Counted from the first letter of the stretch, positions 45,031-54,162 are shown. The stretch is DNA of 64,000 nt from Streptomyces solicavernae (GCF_029968095.1 NZ_JASCIR010000012.1:123675-187674); one strand, 5' to 3'. Notes: a model not told the origin generated them from the letters alone. Numbers and translations are program-made.

Positions 45031-45878
45031 GACACCTCTCTTCGGTCGTCACCGGACCGGACCTGGCCGCCGCGCAGCGCACCGCCACCGCGCCGTGCGT
45101 TGCGCAGTACTACCAGGGCAGAGACACCCAGTACGGCGAAAGTGAACAACATCAGCAGGGACGAGACCGCGTTGATCGAAGGGTCGACGGTGCGCGAGAG
45201 CAACGCGTAGATGTACAGCGGAACGGTGGAGTTGGTGCCGCTGGTGAAGAACGTGACCGGGAACTCGTCGAAGGACAGGACGAACGCCAGAGACGCGGCG
45301 CCCGCGATCACCAGCCGCACGGCGGGAAGCGTGACCCGGAGGAAGACCTGCAGACCGCTCGCTCCCAGATCCCGGGCGGCCTCTTCGACCGCCGGATCGA
45401 GCCGGTCGAACGTGGTGCGCATGATGACCACGACCAGCGGCAGCACCACGAGCAGTTGACCGAGGACGATGGTCCAGAACGAGTTCGGGATGCCCACACG
45501 GTGGACGAACATCAGGACACCCGTGCCGAGGAAGACCGCGGGCATGGTCATCGGCGCCAGCAGCAGCCCCGTGACCGCCCCGCTCGCCCGCGAGCATGCA
45601 CGCGACAGGCCGAAGGCCGCCGCCACACCGATCGCGACCGCCAGCACAGTGACGGTGACGGACACCTGGACCCCGTACAGGATGGAGTTCAGGAACAGCG
45701 GGGTGGAGAACACCTCGGCATACCACCGCAACGAGAAGCCGGTGAAGGGGATGGACAGCGACCCGGTCCGGTGGAAGGAGTACAGCACCACCAGCACCAG
45801 AGGCGCATACAGATAGGCCAGCATGAGCACGGCGAAGGAGCCGCCGAACGACAGCTTGGACAGCAGGCGACGCCTCAT
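45027..45878 (-). CDS. ABC transporter permease (PotC type)
   Basis: 283 residues from the ATG at 45878, which overlaps the upstream stop as ATGA. Six hydrophobic segments, with the EAA loop VEEAARDLGASGLQVFLRVTLPAV. The N-terminus (YLYAPLVLVVLYSFHRTG) is typical of PotC-like permeases. The final ~20 residues are basic and cytoplasmic. Confidence 0.88.
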   Translation of the reverse strand: MRRRLLSKLSFGGSFAVLMLAYLYAPLVLVVLYSFHRTGSLSIPFTGFSLRWYAEVFSTPLFLNSILYGVQVSVTVTVLAVAIGVAAAFGLSRACSRASGAVTGLLLAPMTMPAVFLGTGVLMFVHRVGIPNSFWTIVLGQLLVVLPLVVVIMRTTFDRLDPAVEEAARDLGASGLQVFLRVTLPAVRLVIAGAASLAFVLSFDEFPVTFFTSGTNSTVPLYIYALLSRTVDPSINAVSSLLMLFTFAVLGVSALVVLRNARRGGGALRGGQVRSGDDRREVS

Positions 45879-46825
45879 GAAGCACCCCACTCGATCTCCT
45901 TCGCGCCGCACCACCGCAGCACGAGCATCGCGAGGCCGTACAGCACGGCGTACGCGCACGCCATGGTCAGGCACAGTGCCGCGCCGGCCGCCCACTGAGC
46001 CGTCTCACTGAAGTCGTGCTGTACCTGCAGGCCCAGCATGATCTGGGCCGAGCCGCCGAGGAACTGCGGAGCGACCCAGTCGGTGGAGGAGAAGAGGAAC
46101 GACAGGGCGAACACCGAGGCCAGGGGCCGGGCCATCAGGGGCAGCACCACCCGCCCCCACAGTCGCGGCCCGCTCACCCCGAGGTCGCGCGCCACTTCCA
46201 GGTAGTCGGGACGGATCGGGCGGAAACCGCCGTACAGGATGAGCACCATCATCGGCAGGTACAGCTGAGCCTCGGCGATCACTACGGCGACGCGGTTGAA
46301 GAGCAGGAACTCCAGCGGCCCACTGATGATTCCCACGGCTTCGAGCGCGCTGTTGACGATGCCGTGCGTGCCGAGCATGGTTCGCCACGCATAGATCCGC
46401 ACGAGATAGCTGGCGAACATCGTGGCGATCACCAGGGCAAGCACCAGGGGGCCGAGCCGGCCCGCCCGGTACCGGATCCAGTACGTGAGCGCGAGGCCCG
46501 CGAGCGTGATGACCACGGCCGTTTCGATACCGACCAGCACCGAGTTGGCGGCCATGGTGCGCAGCGCAGGGGAGGTGAACAGCGCGGTGTAGTTCTCCGC
46601 GGTCCACGGCCGCACCACCTTGGTGAAGCCCTGGTCCGTCAGGAAACTCGTGGTCGCCACCAGCACCAGCGGCGCCACGAACGCGACGAGCGCCACGAGG
46701 GTGGCCGGGGCGGTCCACCACAAGGGCCGGTGCTCCGACCGGGGGCGGGCGCGCGCTTCCGCCTCGATGCCGGTGTGGTTCGGGAGTGTGGACGAAGGAG
46801 CAGACACCCGGTCCGCCTTTCTCAC
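45875..46825 (-). CDS. ABC transporter permease (PotB type)
   Basis: 316 residues from a GTG behind AGGGA. A cytoplasmic N-terminus of ~35 residues precedes six membrane segments. The EAA loop is LEVARDLGVSGPRLWGRVVLPL. It starts 13 bp after the binding-protein stop. With the PotC-type partner it forms the channel of a spermidine/putrescine-like importer. Confidence 0.88.
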   Translation of the reverse strand: MRKADRVSAPSSTLPNHTGIEAEARARPRSEHRPLWWTAPATLVALVAFVAPLVLVATTSFLTDQGFTKVVRPWTAENYTALFTSPALRTMAANSVLVGIETAVVITLAGLALTYWIRYRAGRLGPLVLALVIATMFASYLVRIYAWRTMLGTHGIVNSALEAVGIISGPLEFLLFNRVAVVIAEAQLYLPMMVLILYGGFRPIRPDYLEVARDLGVSGPRLWGRVVLPLMARPLASVFALSFLFSSTDWVAPQFLGGSAQIMLGLQVQHDFSETAQWAAGAALCLTMACAYAVLYGLAMLVLRWCGAKEIEWGAS

Positions 46826-46837
46826 TGGTCCCTGCCG

Positions 46838-47995
46838 CTACGCGCGGCCCGCCTTCTGCTTGGCCCGCTGCCAGGCCGCCATGAACGTCCGATACGTGAC
46901 GCCCGCAGGTGTCCGGGCTTCGATGGCCGGGAAGTACGTGGTCGGCGCCGTGGCGAAGGTCCGCTCCAGCGGATCGATCGGCACCGAGTCCGTGTACCAC
47001 TGCGGCAGCGCCGACAGCGCGCCCTCGACCGAGGGCATGGCGCCGTACCGCCTGGCGATGGCGCGTCCCACCGGCACGGTCAAGGCCTGGTTGATGAACG
47101 CATGGGAGGTCGTCGGGTTGCCGGCGCCTTTGGGGATGCCGTACATCGAGGACCAACTGATGCCGCCCTCCTTAGGGTTGGTGTTGCAGCGGATGGACCC
47201 CTTGCCCCGCGCGGCGGTGTTCACGACGCTCTCCGGTGTGCCCGGGAGCGACGCCAGGACCTCGCCCGAGGCGAGCAGAGTGAAGGAGTCGCCGTCCGTC
47301 TTGGCGAGGCTGCGTGCCTGCCGCACCAGTCGTGCGAGCAGATCGCTCACCTCGTCCAACTGGCGTGGGGACAGCGTCGCCGGGTCGTACCGCAGCATCT
47401 GGCAGCCGATCGACATCACCGCACCGGCCGCGTCGAGCATCGTGAACTTCCCCTTCCATTCGGGGTTGAGGAAGTCGTAGTAGGAAGCGGGTTCCGGGAC
47501 CGAGTCCGCGTCGTAGGCGATACCGAGCACGTTCCAGGCGAAGGGGATACCGACGGTGTTGCCGTCGGAGTCCTTCCGCGCCCGCATCGCGTCGGGACCG
47601 CCGAACCCGGGGATGAGATTGCGCAGGTTGGGGATCTGGCCGAGGTCCAGCGGCTCAAGGACGTCGGCGCCGAGCCAGCCACTGCGGAATTGGTCGATCC
47701 ACATGACCAGACTGGTGCCGTGTGCCCCTCCCGCCGCCAGCTTGGCGATCTTCGCCCCGTCGTCCGGCGGGAAATTGCCGCGCAGGTACACGTCGTTGCG
47801 GTCCAGCCAGGTACGGAACTCCGGCACGTCCTGGATGATGTTCACGACGCTGCTGCCCATGAAGTCGAGCTGCCCGCCGACCTGACCTTTCCGGATTCCG
47901 GTACCGCAGGCAGCCACGGCAGGCGCGAGACCGCCGGCCAGGAGGGCCGCGCCGCCGGCGCGGAGCACTCCGCGCCGCGGGATCGACTGTGTCAT
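46838..47995 (-). CDS. Polyamine-type ABC substrate-binding lipoprotein, Tat signal
   Basis: 385 residues from the ATG at 47995. The leader has a twin-arginine pattern (SIPRRGVLRAGG) and ends in a lipobox (AVAAC), so it is probably exported folded through Tat and lipid-anchored. The mature sequence has the PotD-like fold (IPFAWNVLGIAYDADSVPEPASYYDFLNPEWKGKFTMLD, and INQALTVPVGRAIARRYG). The binding residues cannot be matched to putrescine or spermidine with certainty. First gene of the importer operon, divergent from the AraC regulator. Confidence 0.88.
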   Translation of the reverse strand: MTQSIPRRGVLRAGGAALLAGGLAPAVAACGTGIRKGQVGGQLDFMGSSVVNIIQDVPEFRTWLDRNDVYLRGNFPPDDGAKIAKLAAGGAHGTSLVMWIDQFRSGWLGADVLEPLDLGQIPNLRNLIPGFGGPDAMRARKDSDGNTVGIPFAWNVLGIAYDADSVPEPASYYDFLNPEWKGKFTMLDAAGAVMSIGCQMLRYDPATLSPRQLDEVSDLLARLVRQARSLAKTDGDSFTLLASGEVLASLPGTPESVVNTAARGKGSIRCNTNPKEGGISWSSMYGIPKGAGNPTTSHAFINQALTVPVGRAIARRYGAMPSVEGALSALPQWYTDSVPIDPLERTFATAPTTYFPAIEARTPAGVTYRTFMAAWQRAKQKAGRA

Positions 47996-48231
47996 CTTCA
48001 ACTCCGGTCGCGAGGGGACCAGGTGTCGGCGCATCCGGCACACCTTGTTGTCGGGGAAGTGTTCACGCCATCTGCACCGTGCGCCTTGACTGGGCGAGCA
48101 CGCCGGTTGCGCCGGCGCGAAAACGTGCGCGGTGCGGCCCGCGCTCGTGCGAGCCTTCGATCTCCCCTGGACGCACCCGTCCGACTGTGAGTGAATGCCG
48201 GAATCGGTCTCCGGCAAGGGAGGACGCAGCG

Positions 48232-49197
48232 ATGAACCCGTGCACCGCGGTGCAGGCCTCTGACGGAAGCACAGCCGTCGAGGCCGTGGCCGCCCGTGAC
48301 TTCGCCGAATGGCGGCGCATGGTGTCGGAGTCGTATGTGCCGTTGCAGGTCGAAGAGGGCCCAGGCCCGTTCGTCGGCTCGATCCGCAGCCTCCATCTGG
48401 ACGGCGTGCTCATCAGCGGGCTGCACACCAGCGCGGGCCGAGTGCTGCGTACGCCCAAGCTGGCGGCTCAGGCCGACCGGGCCTACTACAAACTCAGCAT
48501 GCAGCTCTCCGGTTCCGCACTCCTCGTCCAGGACGGCCGGGAGGCACTCCTGACCACCGGGGACTTCACCCTCTACGACAGTTCGCGGCCCTACACCATT
48601 GCCTCCGACGAGGCCTACCGCGCACTGGTCATGATGTTTCCACGCAGCATGTTCGACCTGCCGGTACACCAGGTCGCGACGATCACCGGTACGAGGATCT
48701 CCGGACACGACGGACTGGGACGCCTGGTCAGCCGATTCCTGCAGAACATGGCAGGCGACCTCGACGCACTGAGCGGCACCGGTGGCACGCGGCTGGTGCA
48801 CAGCCTGCTCGGCCTGGTGAGCACCGCGCTCGCCGAACGGCTGGAGCTGCGCCGGCAGGACACCGCCGGCGCACACCGTGCCCTGGCCGTCCGCGCCCGC
48901 GCCTTCATCGAGGCCAACCTGGGCCACAGCTCGCTGTCACCCGACGAGATCGCGGGCGCGCACTTCGTCTCCACCCGGCATCTGCAGAACGTGTTCCGGG
49001 AAGAGGGCACTACGGTGACCGCATGGATCAGGGAACGTCGGCTGGAACGCTGCCGGCGCGAGCTCTGCGATCCGATCAACGCGCAGATCCCCGTCTCCTC
49101 GATCGCCGCCCGATGGGGATTTCCTGATGCGGCGCACTTCAGCCGGGTGTTCAAGAGCGCATACGGCGCGAGCCCGAGCGACTGTCGCAGCCACTGA
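48232..49197 (+). CDS. AraC-family regulator
   Basis: 321 residues from the ATG at 48232 behind GGGAGG. Residues ~20-190 form a beta-rich ligand domain of the AraC_binding_2 type (FTLYDSSRPYTIASDE). The C-terminal ~100 residues contain two helix-turn-helix motifs (LSPDEIAGAHFVSTRHLQNVFREE and PVSSIAARWGFPDAAHFSRVFKSAYG). It is divergent from the importer operon and upstream of the second cupin-like and aldehyde dehydrogenase genes, so it is the likely local activator of both arms. Confidence 0.88.
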   Translation: MNPCTAVQASDGSTAVEAVAARDFAEWRRMVSESYVPLQVEEGPGPFVGSIRSLHLDGVLISGLHTSAGRVLRTPKLAAQADRAYYKLSMQLSGSALLVQDGREALLTTGDFTLYDSSRPYTIASDEAYRALVMMFPRSMFDLPVHQVATITGTRISGHDGLGRLVSRFLQNMAGDLDALSGTGGTRLVHSLLGLVSTALAERLELRRQDTAGAHRALAVRARAFIEANLGHSSLSPDEIAGAHFVSTRHLQNVFREEGTTVTAWIRERRLERCRRELCDPINAQIPVSSIAARWGFPDAAHFSRVFKSAYGASPSDCRSH

Positions 49198-49322
49198 GCG
49201 TTCGCCCGGAGACAACCTCCATGCCGTGAAAGACAAGGAGACAGGCCAGACCCTCCCTACTCTGTTGAGTGCCAAGCGAGTTGGTATTCCGATGTGCACC
49301 TCAACGGAGAAGAGGCATCCCG

Positions 49323-49769
49323 ATGGCAGACAAGTTCGGTCATCTCTTCGTCACGCAATTCCCGGAATGCGGCGACGACATGGTCAACGAGGGCGACGCC
49401 GCAGGTTTTGAACTTCCCGCGAATCTGAGTGAGCCCTGGGCCGCGATGCGCGCAGCGGACGTACCGACTGCGAGCGCCTACATCACCACCAGCTGGGTCG
49501 GCGAGGTGGACACCGAGGTCGAGTGGGTACGCGAGCACGAACACGACTACGACGAGATTCTGATGTTCGTCGGAAACGACCCGGAGAACGCGGACGACCT
49601 CGGCGCCGAGATCTACATGACCATCGAAGGTGAGAAGCGGGTGCTCACCACGACGAGCTCGGTATTCATACCGGCCGGGACGAAGCACTGCCCGCTGGGA
49701 TTCCACCACGTACGCCGGCCTTTCCGCTTCTTCGCGGTCGCGCTCAGCGGGAACGGCCACTACCAATAG
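49323..49769 (+). CDS. Small cupin-like protein, paralogue 2
   Basis: 148 residues from the ATG at 49323, with GGAGAAGAGG upstream. The same HEHDYDEILMF and VFIPAGTKHCPLGFHHV motifs as the protein at 43302. The two genes bracket the importer-AraC block on opposite strands, as if duplicated outward. This copy precedes an aldehyde dehydrogenase by 128 bp. The stop codon lies at the edge of a 28-bp tandem repeat, and the last codons (GNGHYQ) share its sequence. Cytoplasmic, function unknown. Confidence 0.75.
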   Translation: MADKFGHLFVTQFPECGDDMVNEGDAAGFELPANLSEPWAAMRAADVPTASAYITTSWVGEVDTEVEWVREHEHDYDEILMFVGNDPENADDLGAEIYMTIEGEKRVLTTTSSVFIPAGTKHCPLGFHHVRRPFRFFAVALSGNGHYQ

Positions 49770-49851
49770 TCATAACGGTCGCGGCCGCTACCAGCAGCCA
49801 TATCGGTCACGGCCACTGCCCGCAGCCATAACGGTCGCGGCCACTGCCGAC
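49768..49851 (+). repeat. 28-bp tandem repeat, three copies plus a partial
   Basis: Units at 49768-49795, 49796-49823 and 49824-49851 share the pattern AG(C/T)CATA(A/T)CGGTC(G/A)CGGCC. A partial unit upstream forms the last codons of the cupin-like gene. The array fills most of the gap before the aldehyde dehydrogenase ribosome site. Confidence 0.9.
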
Positions 49852-49897
49852 CGCGAAAGTCACCGCCGTACACCGATTTCCCATGAAGGAGCAGCAC

Positions 49898-51343
49898 GTG
49901 CCCACAGGTCTGTACATCGGTGGCGAGTGGCTCGAAGCCCGCGGTGAAGGCTTCGAGACCCGTGACCCTGCGACCGGTCAGGTCATCCGTGACGTAGGCG
50001 CGGCCTCGGCACCGGACGTGGACGATGCGGTCGCGGCGGCGCGCCGGGCCCTGAGCGGCCGGGAGTGGGCGGCGCTGCTCCCGGTCCAGCGGGCCGCGCT
50101 GCTCTTCCGGCTGGCCGAGCTGATCGAACAGCACCACGAGGAGCTGGCCGCACTGGAAACCCGGGACCAGGGCCAGCCGATCCAGATCTCCCGCAACGTC
50201 AGCGTCACCGGTGCCGCCGAGCACTTCCGGTACTTCGCCGGGTGGGTCACCAAGATGCAGGGCGCAACCAACCCGGTCTCGTATCCCGACACTCTGCACT
50301 ACACGCGGCGCGAGCCGATCGGTGTCAACGCACTGGTCACGCCGTGGAACTTCCCGCTGATGATCCTGGCGTGGAAGCTGGCTCCGGCCCTGGCCACCGG
50401 CAACACAGTGGTGATCAAGCCGAGTGAGGTGACTCCGCTGACGGCCCTCAGGCTGGTGGAGCTGACCGAGGAGGCGGGCTTCCCGCCGGGCGTGGTCAAC
50501 CTGGTGAACGGCGACGGCACGGTCGGGGCCATGCTCAGTGAGCACAACGGCGTCGATCACCTCTCGTACACGGGCTCGACCGCGGTCGGAAAGCTGATCA
50601 CCAGGGCAAGCGCGGAGTCCAACCTCAAACGCCTGACCCTGGAACTGGGCGGCAAGGCGCCGAGCGTGATCGCGGCCGACGCCGACATCGACGCCGCCGT
50701 ACGGGGCAACCTGGCCGGCTCGACGCTGAACAGCGGTCAGGTCTGCGCCGCCTACACCCGGTTCTACGTGGACCGCAAGCGCGAGCAGGAGTTCGTGGAG
50801 AAGCTCGCCGCCGGGCTGCGGGAACTCCGGCTCGGCCCGGGCATCGACGAGCGCAGCCAGCTCGGCCCCCTGGTGTCGGAACGGCACCGCGGCCATGTGC
50901 AGCGCCTGGTCGACACGGGACGCGAACAGGGCGCGGAACTCGTCACCGGCGGCGCACCCGGCGACGGCGTGGGCTACTTCTACCAGCCCACGCTGTTCGC
51001 CGGAGTCACCGACGAGATGACCGTCATGCGTGAGGAGATCTTCGGTCCGGTGCTGGCCACGACCAGCTACGAGGACACCGATGAGCTCGATGCCGTACTG
51101 GACCGCGCGAACGACACCGAATACGGTCTCGCGGCGACGGTCTGGACGCGCGACATCAAGACCGCGCACCGCTTCTGCGAGGGGATCAGAGCGGGCTCGG
51201 TCTTCGTCAACATGCCGCCGATCCCGGACATGGCAGCCCCGTGGGGCGGCGCCAAGGCCTCCGGCTGGGGTCGTGAGATGGGGCCGTGGGCGCTGGACGC
51301 CTACACCGAACTCAAGTCGGTGTGGATGCATTACGGGTACTGA
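49898..51343 (+). CDS. Aldehyde dehydrogenase family protein
   Basis: 481 residues from the GTG at 49898. AAGGAG (49886-49891) six bases upstream decides this start over the ATG at 49883, which overlaps that site. It has TPWNFPLMILAWKLAPAL, YTGSTAVGKLI, the general base in LELGGKAPSV, the catalytic Cys in NSGQVCAAYTR and the C-terminal AAPWGGAKASGWGREMGP. Like betaine/amino-aldehyde dehydrogenases, it could oxidise an aminoaldehyde from polyamine-like substrates brought in by the adjacent importer; this is an inference. Confidence 0.85.
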   Translation: MPTGLYIGGEWLEARGEGFETRDPATGQVIRDVGAASAPDVDDAVAAARRALSGREWAALLPVQRAALLFRLAELIEQHHEELAALETRDQGQPIQISRNVSVTGAAEHFRYFAGWVTKMQGATNPVSYPDTLHYTRREPIGVNALVTPWNFPLMILAWKLAPALATGNTVVIKPSEVTPLTALRLVELTEEAGFPPGVVNLVNGDGTVGAMLSEHNGVDHLSYTGSTAVGKLITRASAESNLKRLTLELGGKAPSVIAADADIDAAVRGNLAGSTLNSGQVCAAYTRFYVDRKREQEFVEKLAAGLRELRLGPGIDERSQLGPLVSERHRGHVQRLVDTGREQGAELVTGGAPGDGVGYFYQPTLFAGVTDEMTVMREEIFGPVLATTSYEDTDELDAVLDRANDTEYGLAATVWTRDIKTAHRFCEGIRAGSVFVNMPPIPDMAAPWGGAKASGWGREMGPWALDAYTELKSVWMHYGY

Positions 51344-51420
51344 ATCCGGTGAGGGCGGCCGACTGCTCTGGCGGGCGAAGCCGCGTGCGAGAAGCCGCTC
51401 CGGGCCGGTGCCCGCAGTCA

Positions 51421-51502
51421 ACGGGCTCGCAGCAAGCACAACCGGCTTGCTGCGAGCACAACCAGTCTTGCTGCGAGCGCTCGACGGGCTTGCTGCAAGC
51501 TC
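51421..51502. repeat. Cluster of CTTGCTGC-type repeats and hairpins between convergent genes
   Basis: GCTCGCAGCAAGC (51425-51437) pairs perfectly with 51445-51457 across a seven-base loop. A direct copy of the right arm, CTTGCTGCGAGC, recurs at 51467-51478, and GCTTGCTGCAAGC (about 51489-51501) is itself an inverted repeat. It can act as a multi-hairpin bidirectional terminator between the aldehyde dehydrogenase and amidohydrolase genes. Confidence 0.85.
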
Positions 51503-51566
51503 AACGGGCCTCCAGCAAGCCGTGGTTGCCGCCGGGCAGATCCCACGACCTGCCCTGGTGCGACCG

Positions 51567-53288
51567 TCAGCGTCCCTCGTCGTCCCCGACGCGGGCGCGC
51601 TCGAACACGATGTGCCCGTCGAGCACCGTGAGGTCGATGGGGAGAGCGGGGATGTCGTGCGGGTCGGTGGCGCGCAGATCTCCGCCGAGAACGCACAGGT
51701 CGGCGACCTTGCCCGGTTCGATGGTGCCCTTCCAGGACTCGGCGAAGTCCTGCCTCGCGGGATTGACCGTGTAGGCGCGCAGCGCCGTCTCCAGGGACAC
51801 ACGCTGGCCGGGGCCGCTGACCCGGCCGGTGGCCTTGGACTCGCGCAGCAGCATGGACGCGACGCCCTGGCGCCAGTTGGGTGCGGTGATCGGTGCGTCG
51901 GAGCCGACGCAGACGGCGATGCCCGCCTCTGCCGCGGAGCGCACGGGCCACTGGTACTCCGACCGGTCGTTGCCGACGATGCCGTCCATCAGATCCGCGA
52001 TCGTCCACTTGATGGCCGGGTTCATGTTGATGCCGTACCCGTGCGCGGCGAGCTTCGCCAGGCTCTGCGCGGAGGCGAAGTCGCCGTGGATGACGTAGTG
52101 CCGGGCATCCGGACGCGGATGGTCCCGCTGGGCGTCGACGAAGGCGTCGACCACGGCGTCGATCGCCCGGTCACCGGTGACGTGCACCCCGACCTGGTAT
52201 CCGTCCGTGTGCGCGACTCGTATCATCTCGGCGAGTTCGGCCTGCTTCAGGCCGGCGCTGGCACCGTGGACACAGAGAGACCCGTGACCGCCCCCCGGGT
52301 AGGGATCCTGCATCCAGGCCGTCTCGTTCGGGGGCACTCCGTCGGCGAACACCTTGACACCGATGACCGCGAGCCGCCTGGCGTCCACGTCGTCCGGCAC
52401 TGCCAGTCCCTTGAGGCCTGCCGCCACATCGACCGCCGAGCCGCCCATGGGAGCGGGCAGCAGCAACACCCGGACCCGTGCGGCCAGTTGGCCCGCGCGG
52501 GCCAGCTCGATGTAGGCATCGAGTGTGGTCGTGTCCAGGCCGCCGCCGAGTATCTCGGCACCACCCGGGCCGAGCCCGGGCTCCGTGTAGCTGGTGATGC
52601 CTTCCGCGTGCAGCGCCGCCACGGCTTCCCGGATCGCGTCCTTGCGCCGGCTCACGGTCGCGGGCGGGATCAGTCCCTGTACGAGCGCCTGCGCTGTCTC
52701 CTTCAGGATGCCCGTGGGCTCGCCGGCGGCGTCGGTCTCGATCACTCCGCCCGTCGGCGACCGGGTGCCGTGCGAGATCCCGGCGAGAGCAAGCGCCTTG
52801 GAGTTCGCCCACACCATATGGCCGGAGAAGTCGGTCAGGCAGACCGGGTGATCGGGCGCGGCGGCGTCCAGGTCGCTGCGGTGCGGGCGGCGCGCCGGGT
52901 CGGCCAGGCACTCCTCCAGGTAGCCGACATCCCATCCCAGGCCGGTGATCCACTCTCCAAGGGGCGTTCCGGCTGCGGCTGTTCGCACGGCTGCAACGAT
53001 GTCGGCGATCGACCGTACGGCCGGGTGACCGGTGTTCAACGCGAACGGTGGTCCGGTCAGCGCCCATGCGGCGGCGTGCAGATGGGAATCGTTGATCCCG
53101 GGCAGGACGGTCCGGCCGGACAGTTCGATCACGTGTGTGTCCGGTCCGGTGTGAGCCGCGATCGCCGCGTCGCTCCCCACGGCGAGGATTCGGCCGTCTC
53201 TTACGGCGACCGCCTGGGCGACGGAGAACGCGGCGTCCATGGACAACACGTCGCCACCGGTCAGGATGAGATCTGCTGTCTTTGGCAT
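51567..53288 (-). CDS. YtcJ-like amidohydrolase, paralogue without the repeat array
   Basis: 573 residues from the ATG at 53288 (AAAGG upstream). The amidohydrolase-3 pattern is complete: ADLILTGGDVLSMDAAFSVAQA, LPGINDSHLHAAAW, GVHVTGDRAIDAVVDA, YVIHGDFASAQSL, VGSDAPITAPNWRQGVAS, TVNPARQDFAESWKGTIEPGKVADLCVLGGD. It aligns with the 30757 protein through both halves but has no pentapeptide repeats, and is longer in the N-terminal part. It probably hydrolyses an exocyclic amide or formamide; substrate unknown. Convergent with the aldehyde dehydrogenase. Confidence 0.86.
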   Translation of the reverse strand: MPKTADLILTGGDVLSMDAAFSVAQAVAVRDGRILAVGSDAAIAAHTGPDTHVIELSGRTVLPGINDSHLHAAAWALTGPPFALNTGHPAVRSIADIVAAVRTAAAGTPLGEWITGLGWDVGYLEECLADPARRPHRSDLDAAAPDHPVCLTDFSGHMVWANSKALALAGISHGTRSPTGGVIETDAAGEPTGILKETAQALVQGLIPPATVSRRKDAIREAVAALHAEGITSYTEPGLGPGGAEILGGGLDTTTLDAYIELARAGQLAARVRVLLLPAPMGGSAVDVAAGLKGLAVPDDVDARRLAVIGVKVFADGVPPNETAWMQDPYPGGGHGSLCVHGASAGLKQAELAEMIRVAHTDGYQVGVHVTGDRAIDAVVDAFVDAQRDHPRPDARHYVIHGDFASAQSLAKLAAHGYGINMNPAIKWTIADLMDGIVGNDRSEYQWPVRSAAEAGIAVCVGSDAPITAPNWRQGVASMLLRESKATGRVSGPGQRVSLETALRAYTVNPARQDFAESWKGTIEPGKVADLCVLGGDLRATDPHDIPALPIDLTVLDGHIVFERARVGDDEGR

Positions 53289-53754
53289 GAGGGACCTTTC
53301 TGGCAGATGAACGGTGAGGAAGGGCCGGCCCTGGACACGTGCGCCGGGGCGGCGGTTGGGTGGTTCCTGCGGACGCGTCGGGCAGTGCTCCGTGATCACC
53401 GCGCGCAGCGCTCACGGGTGCGGCAGGAAGGCTCCGCTGCCGCAGTGCGTGGATGGGATGCGATGCCTCGCGTCGGACCGGATTGGTACGGGCACACAGC
53501 GGATTGGTACGGCGTACAGCGGTTACTTGTTTGAGATCAAACTATATGCTGGGTGCGGGCCCCGACAAGGACTTCGCAAGGGCCAGGCATCGGACGTGAT
53601 CGAGGCACTGGCGGTGTGAAGTCGAGGCGGAGGCCTGTTCCTTGCCTACCGGCGAACGTCCGCCGAACCACGGCGGTCGTCTCGACGCGGCCGATCCCGG
53701 TGTGCGTCGGAGCGTTCACGGTGGTGTCACCCCACAACCTGAGAGGGGAACGAG
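53289..53754. other. Intergenic region with direct repeats and a palindrome
   Basis: 466 bases with no convincing gene. Two ~21-bp direct repeats (CGGATTGGTACGG then GCACACAGC or CGTACAGC; 53479-53500 and 53500-53520) are followed by GTTTGAGATCAAAC, an inverted repeat with two-base spacer at 53529-53542. These lie ~190-255 bp upstream of the amidohydrolase and probably contain its control region. The remainder leads to the NTF2-like gene, whose promoter I cannot define. Confidence 0.45.
53479..53542. promoter_or_regulatory. Direct repeats plus GTTTGA-N2-TCAAAC inverted repeat
   Basis: Two tandem copies of a 21-22 bp element stand next to a 14-bp inverted repeat in an AT-richer patch. Tandem direct repeats are the usual target geometry of AraC-type activators; the short palindrome suits TetR, GntR or MarR types. 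Upstream of the minus-strand amidohydrolase. Confidence 0.45.
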
Positions 53755-54162
53755 ATGAGTGACCGCGCACAAGCGCAGGACGGCGTCCGGAAGGCTGTGG
53801 AAGCCTATGCGGCAGCCGTGAGCGCCGGAGATCCTCAGGCGGTACGGGAGGCTTTCCGACCCGACGCGTACATGTGGGGCTACCTCGGCCGACAGCTGGT
53901 TGCCGCGCCCATCGAGACGTTCTGCGAGGTCGTGGCGGACGATCCCGGCGTGGATGAATGGGCCCGGGCCTACACGTACACGATCCACTCCGTCGAAGTG
54001 AGCGGCGAAGTGGCCGTGGCCGTGCTCGAAGAGTCCGGCTACCAGGGCCATGACTTCACCAACCATTTCTCCCTGGTCCGTGCGGACGGAGTGTGGAAGA
54101 TCGCCGGCAAGACGTTCTTCCGCCGGGACCGGAGCGAGGGCCGGGACCTGGACCGGGGCTGA
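53755..54162 (+). CDS. NTF2-like / SnoaL-type small protein
   Basis: 135 residues; ATG after GAGGGG. An N-terminal helix pair (VRKAVEAYAAAVSAGDPQAVREAF) followed by a curved sheet, ending with ADGVWKIAGKTFFRRD, is the pattern of the NTF2-like fold (lumazine-binding-like/SnoaL relatives). Such proteins are small-ligand-binding or isomerase/hydrolase-like. No catalytic signature is evident. No close neighbours suggest a pathway. Confidence 0.75.
   Translation: MSDRAQAQDGVRKAVEAYAAAVSAGDPQAVREAFRPDAYMWGYLGRQLVAAPIETFCEVVADDPGVDEWARAYTYTIHSVEVSGEVAVAVLEESGYQGHDFTNHFSLVRADGVWKIAGKTFFRRDRSEGRDLDRG

Noticed and set aside
46016..48190. A 724-codon plus-strand frame opposite the polyamine importer genes
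   Set aside because: It crosses three real genes with normal motifs on the other strand and has no domain or credible ribosome site.
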